Notes: a model not told the origin generated them from the letters alone. 64,000 bases of DNA from Pedobacter schmidteae (GCF_900564155.1 NZ_LS999839.1:4709097-4773096), one strand, 5' to 3'; shown: positions 24,887-33,621, counted from the stretch's first letter. Made by a program: numbers and translations.

Positions 24887-25699
24887 ATGATACTTCAAAA
24901 TAAAAATGCGATCGTTTATGGAGCAAGTCCTTCTCTGGGAGGAACTGTTGCCCAATCCCTGGCTGCAGCTGGTGCCACCGTTTTTGTAACCAACAAAAAC
25001 TTATCAATTGCCCGGCAGGTTGCCGACAAAATTATCGCAGCAGGTGGTAAAGCTCATGCTGATGTAGTTGACGCAATGGATGAAGACTCTATCAGAAAAC
25101 ACATGGAATACGTTCAGCATAAAGTCGGTACAGTTGATATATCTTTTAATTTAATAGGCATTAAAAATGTGCAGGACATTCCACTAATCGAGATGTCACT
25201 TGAGGATTTCACCTCACCGGTTAATGATGCGATGCGTACTCAGTTTCTGACCATGACAGCTGCGGGTAAAATTATGAAAGATCAAAAATCGGGGGTAATC
25301 CTTTCCCTAACGGCAACTCCGGGCGGGATTGGCTATGCGATGGTGGGAGGCTTTGGTCCGGTATGTTGCGCAATAGAGAGTCTTTCCAAAAATCTGGCAG
25401 CAGAACTTGGCCCATTTGGTGTCAGGGTTGTGAATATCAGGTCTGCCGGTTCTCCGGATTCGCGTCCATTTAAAGAATTTTTAGCTGCAGGTGGAGATGA
25501 AGCCGAATCTTTTTTGCAAAAACTTGTAGATGATACCATGCTCAATCAATTGCCACTGATGCAGGACATTGCAAATACTGCTGTTTTTTTAGCATCAGAT
25601 ATGGCTGGAAAAATAACCGGCGTTACCATAGATATTACCGTAGGAACAACAGCTGCACTAAATTACAAAATGACAAAGCCTGCTTTTGTTAAAGTTTAG
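24887..25699 (+). CDS. Short-chain dehydrogenase/reductase (SDR)
   Basis: This 270-residue protein has the SDR cofactor motif near the N-terminus (NAIVYGASPSLGGTVAQSL; here GxSxxxG rather than TGxxxGxG). It also has a central ILSLTATPGGIGYAMVGGFG segment, where classical SDRs carry Ser and a YxxxK. The Tyr-x-x-x-Lys is not present in that form; PVCCAIESLSKNLAAELGPF follows with a Lys in helix position. This could be a divergent or enoyl-ACP-reductase-like SDR. The C-terminal GVTIDITVGTTA is typical. Substrate is unknown. Monocistronic from spacing. Confidence 0.82.
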   Translation: MILQNKNAIVYGASPSLGGTVAQSLAAAGATVFVTNKNLSIARQVADKIIAAGGKAHADVVDAMDEDSIRKHMEYVQHKVGTVDISFNLIGIKNVQDIPLIEMSLEDFTSPVNDAMRTQFLTMTAAGKIMKDQKSGVILSLTATPGGIGYAMVGGFGPVCCAIESLSKNLAAELGPFGVRVVNIRSAGSPDSRPFKEFLAAGGDEAESFLQKLVDDTMLNQLPLMQDIANTAVFLASDMAGKITGVTIDITVGTTAALNYKMTKPAFVKV

Positions 25700-25918
25700 T
25701 TAATTACTCAAGCTATGTAATGGTACAAAACTTACGGTTCTACCCATTACCGTCTTATTGCAATAAAACTAAAGGCTCAAAAGCAATAAAATATACCATA
25801 AAGGCCAAGCTACTCTCCCGCCAATTTTAGGTAATGGTCTAATTTTTGACCGCCAAATAAAGGTTGCTTATTTAATTAGATTTATTTTGATGAAACAATC
25901 CCATTTTTACATAGCAAT

Positions 25919-26524
25919 ATGAATCAATATCACTTCCGTTTTAATAGCGGCAAAAAATCTTTGCCTATTATACTTTGGTTCTTTGCTACGTTACTGGCCA
26001 TTGCATGCAACCTTTTAGCAGCATTTACGCCAATTATCCCCTGGCTGTTGGCACTCTCCTTCCCTTTGATGGGAATAGCCATTTACCAACTGATTAAAAA
26101 GAGCCGCGAAAGACAATCAACCGAAACTATTTCGCTACATCCTGAAGGTTTTAGCAGTACCTGCTTCGGTTCTATTTTGTTTACAGAAATATCTACCATT
26201 CGGCTTTCTGTAAGGGATATATCCTTATTGGGGGGATTACCATACGATTATTACTTACGAACAGAGAATAATTTTCCGATTACGGAGTTTTTCATCTCCA
26301 CACAGAATGGGAAAACACTAAATTGGATATTACAGGAATGGGGCGGTCTTTACAACTCCAAAGAAGATTTTTCAGCTTTCTTTCATTTTCTAACAGCATT
26401 GACTGATCAACTGTACCAACTTTATCATAGTAACCAGGCTCATGGCAAGTATTTAAAAATTCTTGACGAAGAAGGTCGCTGGGAAAAGCTGTCCACTCCT
26501 GCTCCCCATTTTTCCATAAATTAA
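25919..26524 (+). CDS. Hypothetical two-helix membrane protein
   Basis: This 201-residue protein has two adjacent N-terminal membrane helices (LPIILWFFATLLAIACNLLA and WLLALSFPLMGIAIYQL) separated by a Pro-rich turn. A basic stretch follows, then a soluble C-terminal domain with mixed strands (TISLHPEGFSSTCFGSILFT). That layout resembles small membrane proteins with a PH-like cytoplasmic domain. I do not recognise a named family. It stands between the SDR gene and a serine hydrolase gene with gaps of more than 200 bp, so no operon partner is apparent. Confidence 0.6.
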   Translation: MNQYHFRFNSGKKSLPIILWFFATLLAIACNLLAAFTPIIPWLLALSFPLMGIAIYQLIKKSRERQSTETISLHPEGFSSTCFGSILFTEISTIRLSVRDISLLGGLPYDYYLRTENNFPITEFFISTQNGKTLNWILQEWGGLYNSKEDFSAFFHFLTALTDQLYQLYHSNQAHGKYLKILDEEGRWEKLSTPAPHFSIN

Positions 26525-26615
26525 TTTGCCATATAAGACGAGCGGATAAGGAGAAAACCCATCGGCAACACACCAACAAGCCATCATAAACACCTGTAAA
26601 GCAAAACCTTGTAAT

Positions 26616-26646
26616 TACCCGTACTACTCTTAAAAATACCCGTACT
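26616..26646 (+). promoter_or_regulatory. Pair of direct repeats with 21-bp period (LytTR-like operator)
   Basis: TACCCGTACT occurs at 26616-26625 and again at 26637-26646, exactly 21 bp apart (two helical turns). Two imperfect 9-10 bp direct repeats at this spacing are the form recognised by LytTR response regulators. The pair lies about 105 bp before the serine hydrolase ATG at 26752. No LytTR gene is in the window. Confidence 0.45.
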
Positions 26647-26751
26647 TAATTTTTGAAACAAAAGCGTTCGAATACTTTTACTCGGTCGCGCAGATTTGAT
26701 TTCTTCCGCACATTTGTATCGAAACATTTTTTAACCCCAAAAAACGATACA

Positions 26752-27810
26752 ATGAAAACATCCTTACTTTTTCTAGCAGCACTATTACTAATAGGCAATT
26801 TTAGCTTTGGACAAGGCATTTATAAAAAGATCGATTCCATAATAAAAGATAATCATCAAAAAAATCCCGCCATAGGTGTTAGTGTCGGTTTTATCAATAA
26901 CGGCAAAGAATACTATACAGCCTATGGTAAACTTAGTAAAGACAGCCAAACAGATATCAATAAATATTCTGTATTCGAAATCGCCTCTATTACTAAAATT
27001 CTGACATCAAATTTAATTGCTCAAGCAGTTATGGAGCATAAAATAAAAATAGATGATTATATCGACAACTATCTTCCAAAGAATTATGTGCTACAGAAAA
27101 ACCTTAAAAATAAAATCAAAATTTCTGACCTGGCCTCTCATCAATCGGGTTTGCCTGATATAGATTTTGTAAAGCTAATCGAACTTAATCCACAACAACC
27201 TGTAAGTAATGTAACTAAAGAAACACTAGCCATTATGGTTAATAACTGTACCGAATTAACAGATTATGGCAAATATCGTTACTCTACCATTGGCTATACT
27301 TTACTGGGGCAAATTTTAGAAAAAATATATGGCAAGAGTTACGATGAAATCATTAGCTCCAAAATAATAAAGCCACTCCAGATGACCAATACATTAACGA
27401 AAGATTTTAATGTGAAAAACATAACTACAGGTTATAACCCAAATGGTGATATTCAGGAATTTTTCAAGTGGAATGTCACTGCATCTGCAGGATTGGTAAA
27501 ATCTAATGCTGCCGACATGGTTAAGTTTTTAAAAGCCGTTTTAAATAAGGAAAACACTGTAGCCAAAGCTGCAATCATAACTGAAAAAATCTTCTATAAA
27601 GATGAAAAAAGGGAAATGGGATTAGGGACGAACATCGTAACAGACGATAAAAATACCATTTATATAAAAACAGGAGATTCTATGGGACAATCTTCAATTA
27701 TCTGTTACAATAGGGCAAAAAAATGGGGTATCATCATACTTTTAAACCAACGGAACTCAAAAATGAGGCAAAACCTTTTAAATGAAATCTATGAAACAGT
27801 ATTAAAATAA
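26752..27810 (+). CDS. Serine hydrolase (beta-lactamase/PBP-like, class C fold)
   Basis: From ATG 26752 the protein starts with a signal peptide (MKTSLLFLAALLLIGNFSFG), which favours this start over an upstream in-frame codon. It has the serine-hydrolase motifs: SxxK as SITK in FEIASITKILTS, the Tyr motif as YSTIGYTLLG, and a KTGDSMG in place of the HTG/KTG box. These put it in the class C beta-lactamase-related family of esterases, D,D-peptidases and unknown hydrolases. True beta-lactamase activity is not implied. It is preceded by LytTR-like direct repeats and followed by a hairpin before the convergent lipoprotein gene. Confidence 0.87.
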   Translation: MKTSLLFLAALLLIGNFSFGQGIYKKIDSIIKDNHQKNPAIGVSVGFINNGKEYYTAYGKLSKDSQTDINKYSVFEIASITKILTSNLIAQAVMEHKIKIDDYIDNYLPKNYVLQKNLKNKIKISDLASHQSGLPDIDFVKLIELNPQQPVSNVTKETLAIMVNNCTELTDYGKYRYSTIGYTLLGQILEKIYGKSYDEIISSKIIKPLQMTNTLTKDFNVKNITTGYNPNGDIQEFFKWNVTASAGLVKSNAADMVKFLKAVLNKENTVAKAAIITEKIFYKDEKREMGLGTNIVTDDKNTIYIKTGDSMGQSSIICYNRAKKWGIIILLNQRNSKMRQNLLNEIYETVLK

Positions 27811-27836
27811 TTCAATATAAATAAACGAAAAAGGCT

Positions 27837-27873
27837 ACTTCCCGAAGGCCTTAAATAGATGCCTTCGGGAAGT
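27837..27873. terminator. Hairpin between convergent genes
   Basis: ACTTCCCGAAGGC (27837-27849) and GCCTTCGGGAAGT (27861-27873) are perfect 13-bp arms around an 11-base loop. It lies between the serine hydrolase stop (27810) and the convergent lipoprotein stop (27900). A clear T-run is missing, but position suggests bidirectional termination. Confidence 0.7.
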
Positions 27874-27899
27874 GTAGAGATGGGATAACCTAAAGAATT

Positions 27900-28187
27900 T
27901 TACCAAATAAATTTATAGTCATCAAAACGATCTGATTTTACAAAACGTGCCAACTTACCTCCATGGAAATAAAAAAATGAATAAGGTTCGGGTTTGGGGA
28001 TAAATGAACTGGAGATGATACGGTAAATATTCGTTCCATCATTATCAACCGACATCAATTCCGCAGAACGGTTGGCTCGTTTGAATTCATTTTCCGACAT
28101 ACCGATCTTAATTGACGACTCTTGATACGACATACTCTTGCAGCCTAAAGCTATTACTGCAAGGCAGATTAAAATTACTTTTTTCAT
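27900..28187 (-). CDS. Small lipoprotein
   Basis: This 95-residue protein begins with a signal peptide and lipobox (ICLAVIALGCKS, Cys about residue 16). The mature part reads SSIKIGMSENEFKRANR, a pattern of the SmpA/BamE-like fold family, where a short helix follows a conserved IxxGMxxxE motif. BamE proteins aid outer-membrane assembly, but small proteins with this fold have diverse roles. I would call it a BamE-like lipoprotein with low confidence. It is not obviously in an operon; the gap to HTTM is 147 bp. Confidence 0.65.
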   Translation of the reverse strand: MKKVILICLAVIALGCKSMSYQESSIKIGMSENEFKRANRSAELMSVDNDGTNIYRIISSSFIPKPEPYSFFYFHGGKLARFVKSDRFDDYKFIW

Positions 28188-28334
28188 ACGTGTTTTATTT
28201 GTGTGTGCTGAAGCTGGCCCAATAATGATGCCTTTTTATCTCCCTAAAATTTATAAGCGCCAACAGCTCCGACAAAGGCAAATAAGACACTGAAAATCAC
28301 CTATTTTACTTAGCGTAATTTTTTGTTTACACAT

Positions 28335-29255
28335 TTACTTTTTCATCCGCCGGAAATCAGCTAATGCTTCCGGACCAAATGCAAAGGCCGACAAAATGAT
28401 CATGATAAAGCCAAAAAGCCACATCCCCAGAAAAACGCCTATGGACAAATGCAGCAGCAATACGGCCAGTATACCGTACACTCTGATTTTGGGCACCAGC
28501 AGTAATACCGGATAAAACACTTCCATTAAAACAACCAGCCATCCGGACACGATCAATATAAATGGATATTGTGCAAGCCAGGTTAAATCGTGCTGACTAA
28601 AACTGGGCAGCATCAACGATCTCCACATGGCATCACCGTTCCACCATTGTATACCAAGCCCCTTCTCAATTCCCGAAGAGGTATACACCAGGATCAATTG
28701 CAATTGAACCAATTTGCGCAGCATCCCTGCCGATACAGATTTGTATTTTTTCTTTACAAAATTAAAGGCTACATCGAGCGAAAAATAACTTCCAGCCGGC
28801 ATAAACATCAGGTAAAACAAAGCCATCTGCGTAAATACGTCAACTCCGTACATAAGCCCCGAACCGGTGTCAATCCAAAGCAAATGCAGGTAAAAACAGA
28901 GTATGGTGCTTAACCGCGTAAATAAACCAAGGCTCATCAACACCAAAACAAGCACATAAAACCAGAAAAATGAGTATAAAAAATTAGTGCTGCAACCCAC
29001 ATAAGGTTTAAACAATTCATAAAAATCCCCCAGGTGAGGCAGAAAATCGTACAACCCCGATTTGGAGATTGCCCATTGTACGTACCCATACTGACCATAA
29101 ACGTCATTCAGGTAGTGGTAAAGGACTGCAATTTTAGCAATAGCAAATATGCCTAGGGTAATACGAAAAAAAACAACAGGCTTTATAGAACCGGGCTTTT
29201 CCAGATATGACCATACAGGCCAGTCCTTTTTTGCTACAAAAGTTGATACCTTCAT
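28335..29255 (-). CDS. HTTM-domain membrane protein
   Basis: This 306-residue protein has several membrane helices (FFRITLGIFAIAKIAVLYHY, FLYSFFWFYVLVLVLMSLGL, GWLVVLMEVFYPVLLLVPKI and the last GVFLGMWLFGFIMIILSAFA). The N-terminal motif EKPGSIKPVVFFRI and the later SSGIEKGLGIQWWNGDAMWR fit the HTTM (horizontally transferred transmembrane) domain, found in vitamin K-dependent gamma-carboxylases and in bacterial proteins of unknown role. It begins 1 bp after the stop of the frameshifted partner gene, so they are one unit. The bacterial function is not known. Confidence 0.85.
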   Translation of the reverse strand: MKVSTFVAKKDWPVWSYLEKPGSIKPVVFFRITLGIFAIAKIAVLYHYLNDVYGQYGYVQWAISKSGLYDFLPHLGDFYELFKPYVGCSTNFLYSFFWFYVLVLVLMSLGLFTRLSTILCFYLHLLWIDTGSGLMYGVDVFTQMALFYLMFMPAGSYFSLDVAFNFVKKKYKSVSAGMLRKLVQLQLILVYTSSGIEKGLGIQWWNGDAMWRSLMLPSFSQHDLTWLAQYPFILIVSGWLVVLMEVFYPVLLLVPKIRVYGILAVLLLHLSIGVFLGMWLFGFIMIILSAFAFGPEALADFRRMKK

Positions 29256-29256
29256 T

Positions 29257-29735
29257 TTACTTAACAGCTACATCAGTGATATAAATAGAATCTTGCGTAA
29301 TCCGCTTGCCAGCAACAAACTCCTTCATGGTAGGAATCACATTTTGCATTACCAGGATGTTTACCCGGCGCATGGAAGGATTTTCGTTCAGACATTTTAG
29401 TCCCCAGGATTGCGCAAACAAATCCATGGTCGATTGACTATTGTCCTGCGCAAAATTTCCACCAAGGGAATAAATGCGGGTCTTTACCTCAAAGTTATCT
29501 TTCGATAAAGAAAATTGGTTGTTGTGTTTTCCGTCCGACATTTGCATACAGATCTTCAAATCGCTGCCCACCGTTGGGGCAAAAAAGCCGAAACACCGAT
29601 TGGTATAGGTAATGGCTGAGTAAACGTTATTTAAAACCAGAAAATTTGGATGATCAATAAATTTATAAAGGTGGGAGATTGTTAAAAAGACAAAAAAAAA
29701 TGCACGCAGATGAGCGTTCTTATCAGGTATTTCAT
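29257..29735 (-). pseudogene. HTTM partner gene, frameshifted in a homopolymer
   Basis: From ATG at 29735 the frame reads MKYLIRTLICVHFF, then hits a run of nine T (minus strand; A-run 29692-29700) and stops at once. One more T joins it to an open frame that reads FLTISHLYKFIDHPNFLVLN and continues through CFGFFAPTVGSDLKICMQMS to the stop at 29257. The restored product of about 160 residues would have one N-terminal membrane helix and a soluble domain. The gene is directly upstream of the HTTM gene (1-bp gap). The alternative is a later GTG start at 29571 giving 104 residues. Sequencing error or real frameshift cannot be separated here. Confidence 0.55.
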
Positions 29736-29756
29736 AGACAAAGCAGGGAGGATGAA

Positions 29757-29797
29757 TAAAAGGCAGATGTGAATTGCTTCACACCTGCCCTTTTTTA
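29757..29797. terminator. Terminator after the repeat-protein gene
   Basis: GGCAG-A-TGTGAA pairs with TTCACA-C-CTGCC around TTGC, with an A-run on one side and a T-run on the other. It lies just downstream of the leftward gene ending at 29804. Confidence 0.75.
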
Positions 29798-29803
29798 CTA
29801 CAA

Positions 29804-30277
29804 TTAATATTTTGAAAGTATGGTGTGAAGCTGTTGCATTTTAGACAACTGGTCATCAGAAGGCTTGAAAATGTTGTTCTTGTTGACCGTTGCAGCCACA
29901 AAAATGTTATTTTTATTGACTGTAGAAGCTACAAAAATGTTATTGGTGTTTACTGTTGCAGCCTTAAAGATGTTGTTGGTATTTACCGTACCGGCTACTG
30001 CCCCGCCACTTGGTTTAATAACCCTGGTGTTCTCCAATTTAACATTGCCCAGTCCCTTTGCTTTTCCAACAGAAGTAGTTTTTACCTTACCAGAAGCGTC
30101 TTTGTAATTGGCATTGAAGGAATAAGTTTGTGGATCGAAGCTTTTTAACAATTCTTCCACTGCGGCCTTATCTTCCATAGATAAAGGCTTTGAAATTTTC
30201 AGTCCGACCGGCTTTTGCGCCTGTGCACAAAATGCGAATCCAGATAGGAAACACGTGATGATAAATAGTTTTTTCAT
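29804..30277 (-). CDS. Secreted protein with four 11-residue NNIF repeats
   Basis: This 157-residue protein has a signal peptide (LFIITCFLSGFAFCAQAQ) and is therefore exported. Residues about 22-94 form a soluble part with KISKPLSMEDKAAVEELLKS. Residues 95-138 contain four tandem copies of an 11-residue unit, consensus A-[AGS]-T-V-N-[TK]-N-N-I-F-[KV], followed by a short helical tail. The repeats look like a beta-solenoid or an adhesive repeat. I do not recognise the family. It is monocistronic with a terminator right after it. The repeats are also present as 33-bp units in DNA, so their number may vary between strains. Confidence 0.7.
   Translation of the reverse strand: MKKLFIITCFLSGFAFCAQAQKPVGLKISKPLSMEDKAAVEELLKSFDPQTYSFNANYKDASGKVKTTSVGKAKGLGNVKLENTRVIKPSGGAVAGTVNTNNIFKAATVNTNNIFVASTVNKNNIFVAATVNKNNIFKPSDDQLSKMQQLHTILSKY
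29864..29995 (-). repeat. Four 33-bp tandem repeats within the secreted protein gene
   Basis: Four in-frame 33-bp units encode the repeated TVN[T/K]NNIF segment. They differ by a few substitutions only, suggesting recent expansion by unequal recombination or slippage. Confidence 0.75.
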
Positions 30278-30762
30278 TAAGGATGATTTTAAATAATGCT
30301 TACTCTTTATAGGATTTTCAGCTAACTCCTTTTTTCATAGCTAAAACTAAATTTTAAATAAAAACGCAAACAATAGGCAATAGTAAACTCATAAACAGCA
30401 GGTTAACTACTGTAACAAATTTGATATTTTTCATGTTAAATGCCAATACCCGGGTATAACATCGGCAAAACAGACGTTCATTTGGTTTGGATACCAAATG
30501 AAATTTGGAATGGTAAAATTAAATGGTTCCAATTCCCAATAATATTTCAAACCAATTTTTCTTTTCTCTCTTCAATCTGGTCTATTATCCCCTGTTCAGC
30601 TTTCCATAAAATTTACAGTCAAAGAAAACCTGTATTTGGAGAGGGGCACGTTAATGACTCTATGATATGATTAGTTGATTTATTGCCTCTTCCCGTCTTC
30701 ATCATTACATCATAGCCATCATTCAGTAGAAGTTGGGTAAAGGACAATTTCAACCTTCAACA
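30278..30762. other. Intergenic region with several palindromes, no gene recognised
   Basis: This 485-bp stretch holds a perfect 12-bp palindrome ATACCCGGGTAT (30446-30457) and a hairpin ATTTGGT/ACCAAAT (30480-30499). A 76-codon open frame at 30440 has no convincing protein features and I treat it as non-coding. Part of it is the promoter region of the repeat-protein gene. Confidence 0.4.
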
Positions 30763-30802
30763 AAAAAGAGGCTGTCTCATTTTTTAAAGACAACCTCTTT
30801 TT
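30763..30802. terminator. Bidirectional terminator after DinB gene
   Basis: AAAAAGAGG..TGTCT pairs with AGACA..CCTCTTTTT with one C-A mismatch, around a T-rich loop. It lies 28 bp after the stop of the leftward DinB gene. Confidence 0.75.
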
Positions 30803-30830
30803 GGTAAATATTAATCTTCTTCTACAAAGT

Positions 30831-31334
30831 TTAGGATCGTTGGGATTCTTCATAATTAGGACCGTACAGAGATGGCACTTTATTTCCTGTCGCCCTTAGG
30901 TGTGCGATAAGTTCTCCACGATGATGATACAAATGATTATAAAGAAATCCCCTGACCACCTGAATCTTCGGCATTGGCGGCATAATTGGGCTGCCTCCGG
31001 CAGACATTGTCCAGGTATTCATATACTGTGATTCATCAGAATTTTCTATTACAGTCTTTGCTTTTGCGACATTTTCTTCAAACTTTCCGAGGATGTTAGA
31101 GGCCTTGCTGATATCGCCTTTGTCATATTTATAAGACCCCATATCAAACTCATCCTGTGCAAATGTAGCTTCATACCAGTTGTATACTTCCGCAATATGT
31201 GAAGCCAGCTGACCTACTGACCAAAGATGTGGTTGCGGACGGTATTCCAATGCGCTGTCTGGAATCATTGAGAGTAACTTCCTGGTGTTTTCTGCTTCAT
31301 GCATAAATTCACCTATTAATGCTTGTTTCATCAT
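30831..31334 (-). CDS. DinB-family protein
   Basis: This 167-residue protein is a DinB/YfiT-like four-helix-bundle protein. The metal-binding His pattern is seen: SVGQLASHIAEVYNWYEATF near residue 45 and FLYNHLYHHRGELIAHLRA near residue 133, the two His clusters that bind a divalent metal in this superfamily. DinB proteins are DNA-damage-inducible in Bacillus or act as thiol transferases, but the role here is unknown. It is followed by a terminator. Its promoter lies in the divergent 463-bp region shared with the histidine kinase. Confidence 0.85.
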   Translation of the reverse strand: MMKQALIGEFMHEAENTRKLLSMIPDSALEYRPQPHLWSVGQLASHIAEVYNWYEATFAQDEFDMGSYKYDKGDISKASNILGKFEENVAKAKTVIENSDESQYMNTWTMSAGGSPIMPPMPKIQVVRGFLYNHLYHHRGELIAHLRATGNKVPSLYGPNYEESQRS

Positions 31335-31427
31335 TTTTATAATATTTATGGTATATAAAAATAAGGAATATTTTCCTGACTTACTCGACTTCTATTTCCT
31401 CTTGCGTTTCTTTACTCCTGTTCAAGA

Positions 31428-31574
31428 TCAACCGACAACGGACAAATTAATAAGCACATCCATAGCTTCTAATCCTTTGCCAAACATCCTGCCCGAGTCC
31501 AGTAATGCACCGCCAATGAAAACAATGCGTGTAATCAGCCAGATGTAATAGGTTTGATGAAAAAAGTGTTTCAT
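31428..31574 (-). CDS. Possible small membrane peptide or gene remnant
   Basis: A 48-codon open frame starts with ATG at 31574 and encodes MKHFFHQTYYIWLITRIVFI and then GGALLDSGRMFGKGLEAMDV. The hydrophobic stretch could be a single membrane helix and the rest reads like a natural protein segment, but the frame is short and I recognise no family. It might be the remnant of a longer gene. It lies upstream of the DinB gene on the same strand within an otherwise empty 463-bp gap. Confidence 0.28.
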   Translation of the reverse strand: MKHFFHQTYYIWLITRIVFIGGALLDSGRMFGKGLEAMDVLINLSVVG

Positions 31575-31797
31575 AAAATTTATCTGGTTTCAATTTTAGT
31601 GAAGGTTTCGGGTTCTCCTGATTGACTATTCAAACAATTTATTTTGGAAAACAGTGTTATCTTCGCTATACGATTAAAGGACTTTGCGGTACCCACCCTA
31701 GGATCGTTAATCCATATATCGGAAAAGAATTTCAAAAGTTATTGATAAATAAAATAGTGTTACTTTTTGTTTTGAACATTTACTGCTTTAATTAATT

Positions 31798-33621
31798 ATG
31801 CCTTGCTTACTACTAAAACGATGTTTTACCCTGATTTTATTAATTTGTTTTTGCAACAATTCCTTACAAGGTCAAATCCGGCAAATTGAGCGGGAATTAC
31901 AAGGATTACCTTTAATCAAAGACAGTGTTGCCCTGATCAATAGTTTAAATAGGCTGGGAACACTTTACCGGGCCAGAAATGCAGACAGTTCCTTTTACTA
32001 TGGAGTTAAGGCCAAAGGTATGGCTGCCAATATACATTATCAAAAGGGACAAACAGATGCAAGCCATTCAATTGCCTACGCTTTTTATAAAAGAGGCTTA
32101 TATGCGGAATCATTGGAGTTGCTCGGAAAGGTATTATCACAGTATCAACAACTTAATGATAACGAAAAAATCATCCAGGTATACCTGGATATGAGCGATG
32201 TTTTGAACAAGGGTGTCTCCGATAGAGCAAAAATTATTTCACTTTTGCAAAAAACTATCCAAATCGGGGAAAAATTGAAAAAAGACAGTATTATGTCCAG
32301 GGTATATGCGCATTATTGTCTCCGAAACCCGGATCTTCCGCAAGATAGTGTTCATTACTACATGAACAAATCCAAAGAAATTGCAAGCCGCTACAAAGAA
32401 GAAGACATGATAATTTACAATCAGTTATGGAAAGGAGATTTGTTATTTTCAAAAGGTCAATTACAGGAAGTTTTACCACTTGCAAGACAGTCGTTACTAG
32501 ATGCAAAGCGTACTGGCAACACAAACCTGGTGATCAACGCGCTCTTCCTAATGACAGGTGTTTATGAAAAGAATCCTAAAAAAGCGCTTGAGTATCTTTA
32601 TCAGGCTTATGAAGCAGCTCAAAAAAGTGGAGACCGTTCTATAGAAATTTACATTTTACATAGTGCATTAGAGGTTGCAAAACAGTTAGGAGATAAAGAC
32701 GAAATCATCAAGGTTTATTCCGACCTGGATAAGTCGATTACAGCAGATTGGGAAAAATCAAAAGAGTTTATCAAGGATTATGTCGAATACAACGCTGTAC
32801 AGGATCAAAATAAGTTATTAAGCGAAAAAAATGCGCAACGGGCCCTATGGTTACTGATCATTTCATTTTCCGCAATAATGATAGTATTGACCATCTATTT
32901 AATCATGCTCCGTCGGGACAGAAAGGCGAAAGCTCGGATAGAAGCCCTCAACGACATGGCAAATATGCAAATCATGACTATGGAAGAGGCTAAACACCAG
33001 GCGGTAAAAGAAGAGCAACAACGGCTTGGTCAAGATCTTCATGATGGCCTTTCATCGTCTATTGCTGCTATCAGATATCAATTAGAAACACTAATGATGG
33101 ACACCAGTGATATCGACCTGAAAAGGAAATTAGATATGCTCCAAAAGGAAGTAGAAAACGCTTATAAAGCAGCTCGAAACAAAAGCCATGAATGGTTCAG
33201 TGCCGCTGAAGACCAACAAGAGCAATCTTTTGAAAAACAAATTATATTATTGACTGATAATTCTCTGCCTGATAGCAGATACATCAAGAATATCCACATA
33301 GACAATAACGCATTATCCGATGTTGACATGGACATACGAATAGCATTACTCCGTATTATTCAAGAGGCCATCACCAATATTATCAAACATGCCAAGGCTA
33401 AAAATGTAGATATTCTGATTTATGAAGAGGATGATAACTTATTATTAACCATCAATGATGATGGAATAGGCTTAGATGAGAAGAAAGCTGACACTGGAAG
33501 ATCCACAATAGGCTTGAAATCCATTCGCCGTCGCGTTCAATATCTAAATGGAGAAATTAAAATAAATTCAAATACCAAAGGCACTGAAATCGTTGTATCC
33601 ATTCCGCTGGAGAAATCCTGA
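31798..33621 (+). CDS. Sensor histidine kinase with TPR sensor (NarL-type partner family)
   Basis: This 607-residue protein has a signal peptide (CFTLILLICFCNNSLQG), a periplasmic helical TPR region (about residues 25-340), one membrane helix (WLLIISFSAIMIVLTIYLIM) and a cytoplasmic kinase. The phospho-acceptor motif RLGQDLHDGLSSSIAAIRYQ near residue 415 defines HisKA_3, the type paired with LuxR/NarL response regulators. The ATPase domain is clear (EAITNIIKHAKA, NDDGIGLDEK, GLKSIRRRVQYLNG). No response regulator lies next to it, so it is an orphan. The TPR sensor probably reads an envelope signal. Confidence 0.93.
   Translation: MPCLLLKRCFTLILLICFCNNSLQGQIRQIERELQGLPLIKDSVALINSLNRLGTLYRARNADSSFYYGVKAKGMAANIHYQKGQTDASHSIAYAFYKRGLYAESLELLGKVLSQYQQLNDNEKIIQVYLDMSDVLNKGVSDRAKIISLLQKTIQIGEKLKKDSIMSRVYAHYCLRNPDLPQDSVHYYMNKSKEIASRYKEEDMIIYNQLWKGDLLFSKGQLQEVLPLARQSLLDAKRTGNTNLVINALFLMTGVYEKNPKKALEYLYQAYEAAQKSGDRSIEIYILHSALEVAKQLGDKDEIIKVYSDLDKSITADWEKSKEFIKDYVEYNAVQDQNKLLSEKNAQRALWLLIISFSAIMIVLTIYLIMLRRDRKAKARIEALNDMANMQIMTMEEAKHQAVKEEQQRLGQDLHDGLSSSIAAIRYQLETLMMDTSDIDLKRKLDMLQKEVENAYKAARNKSHEWFSAAEDQQEQSFEKQIILLTDNSLPDSRYIKNIHIDNNALSDVDMDIRIALLRIIQEAITNIIKHAKAKNVDILIYEEDDNLLLTINDDGIGLDEKKADTGRSTIGLKSIRRRVQYLNGEIKINSNTKGTEIVVSIPLEKS

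Noticed and set aside
29864-29995. CRISPR-like array
   Set aside because: The 33-bp units are contiguous, in frame and coding, without spacers. No cas genes are in the window.
30440-30670. 76-codon open frame on the plus strand
   Set aside because: Its sequence lacks protein-like features, it contains palindromes, and it has no recognisable relation to its neighbours.
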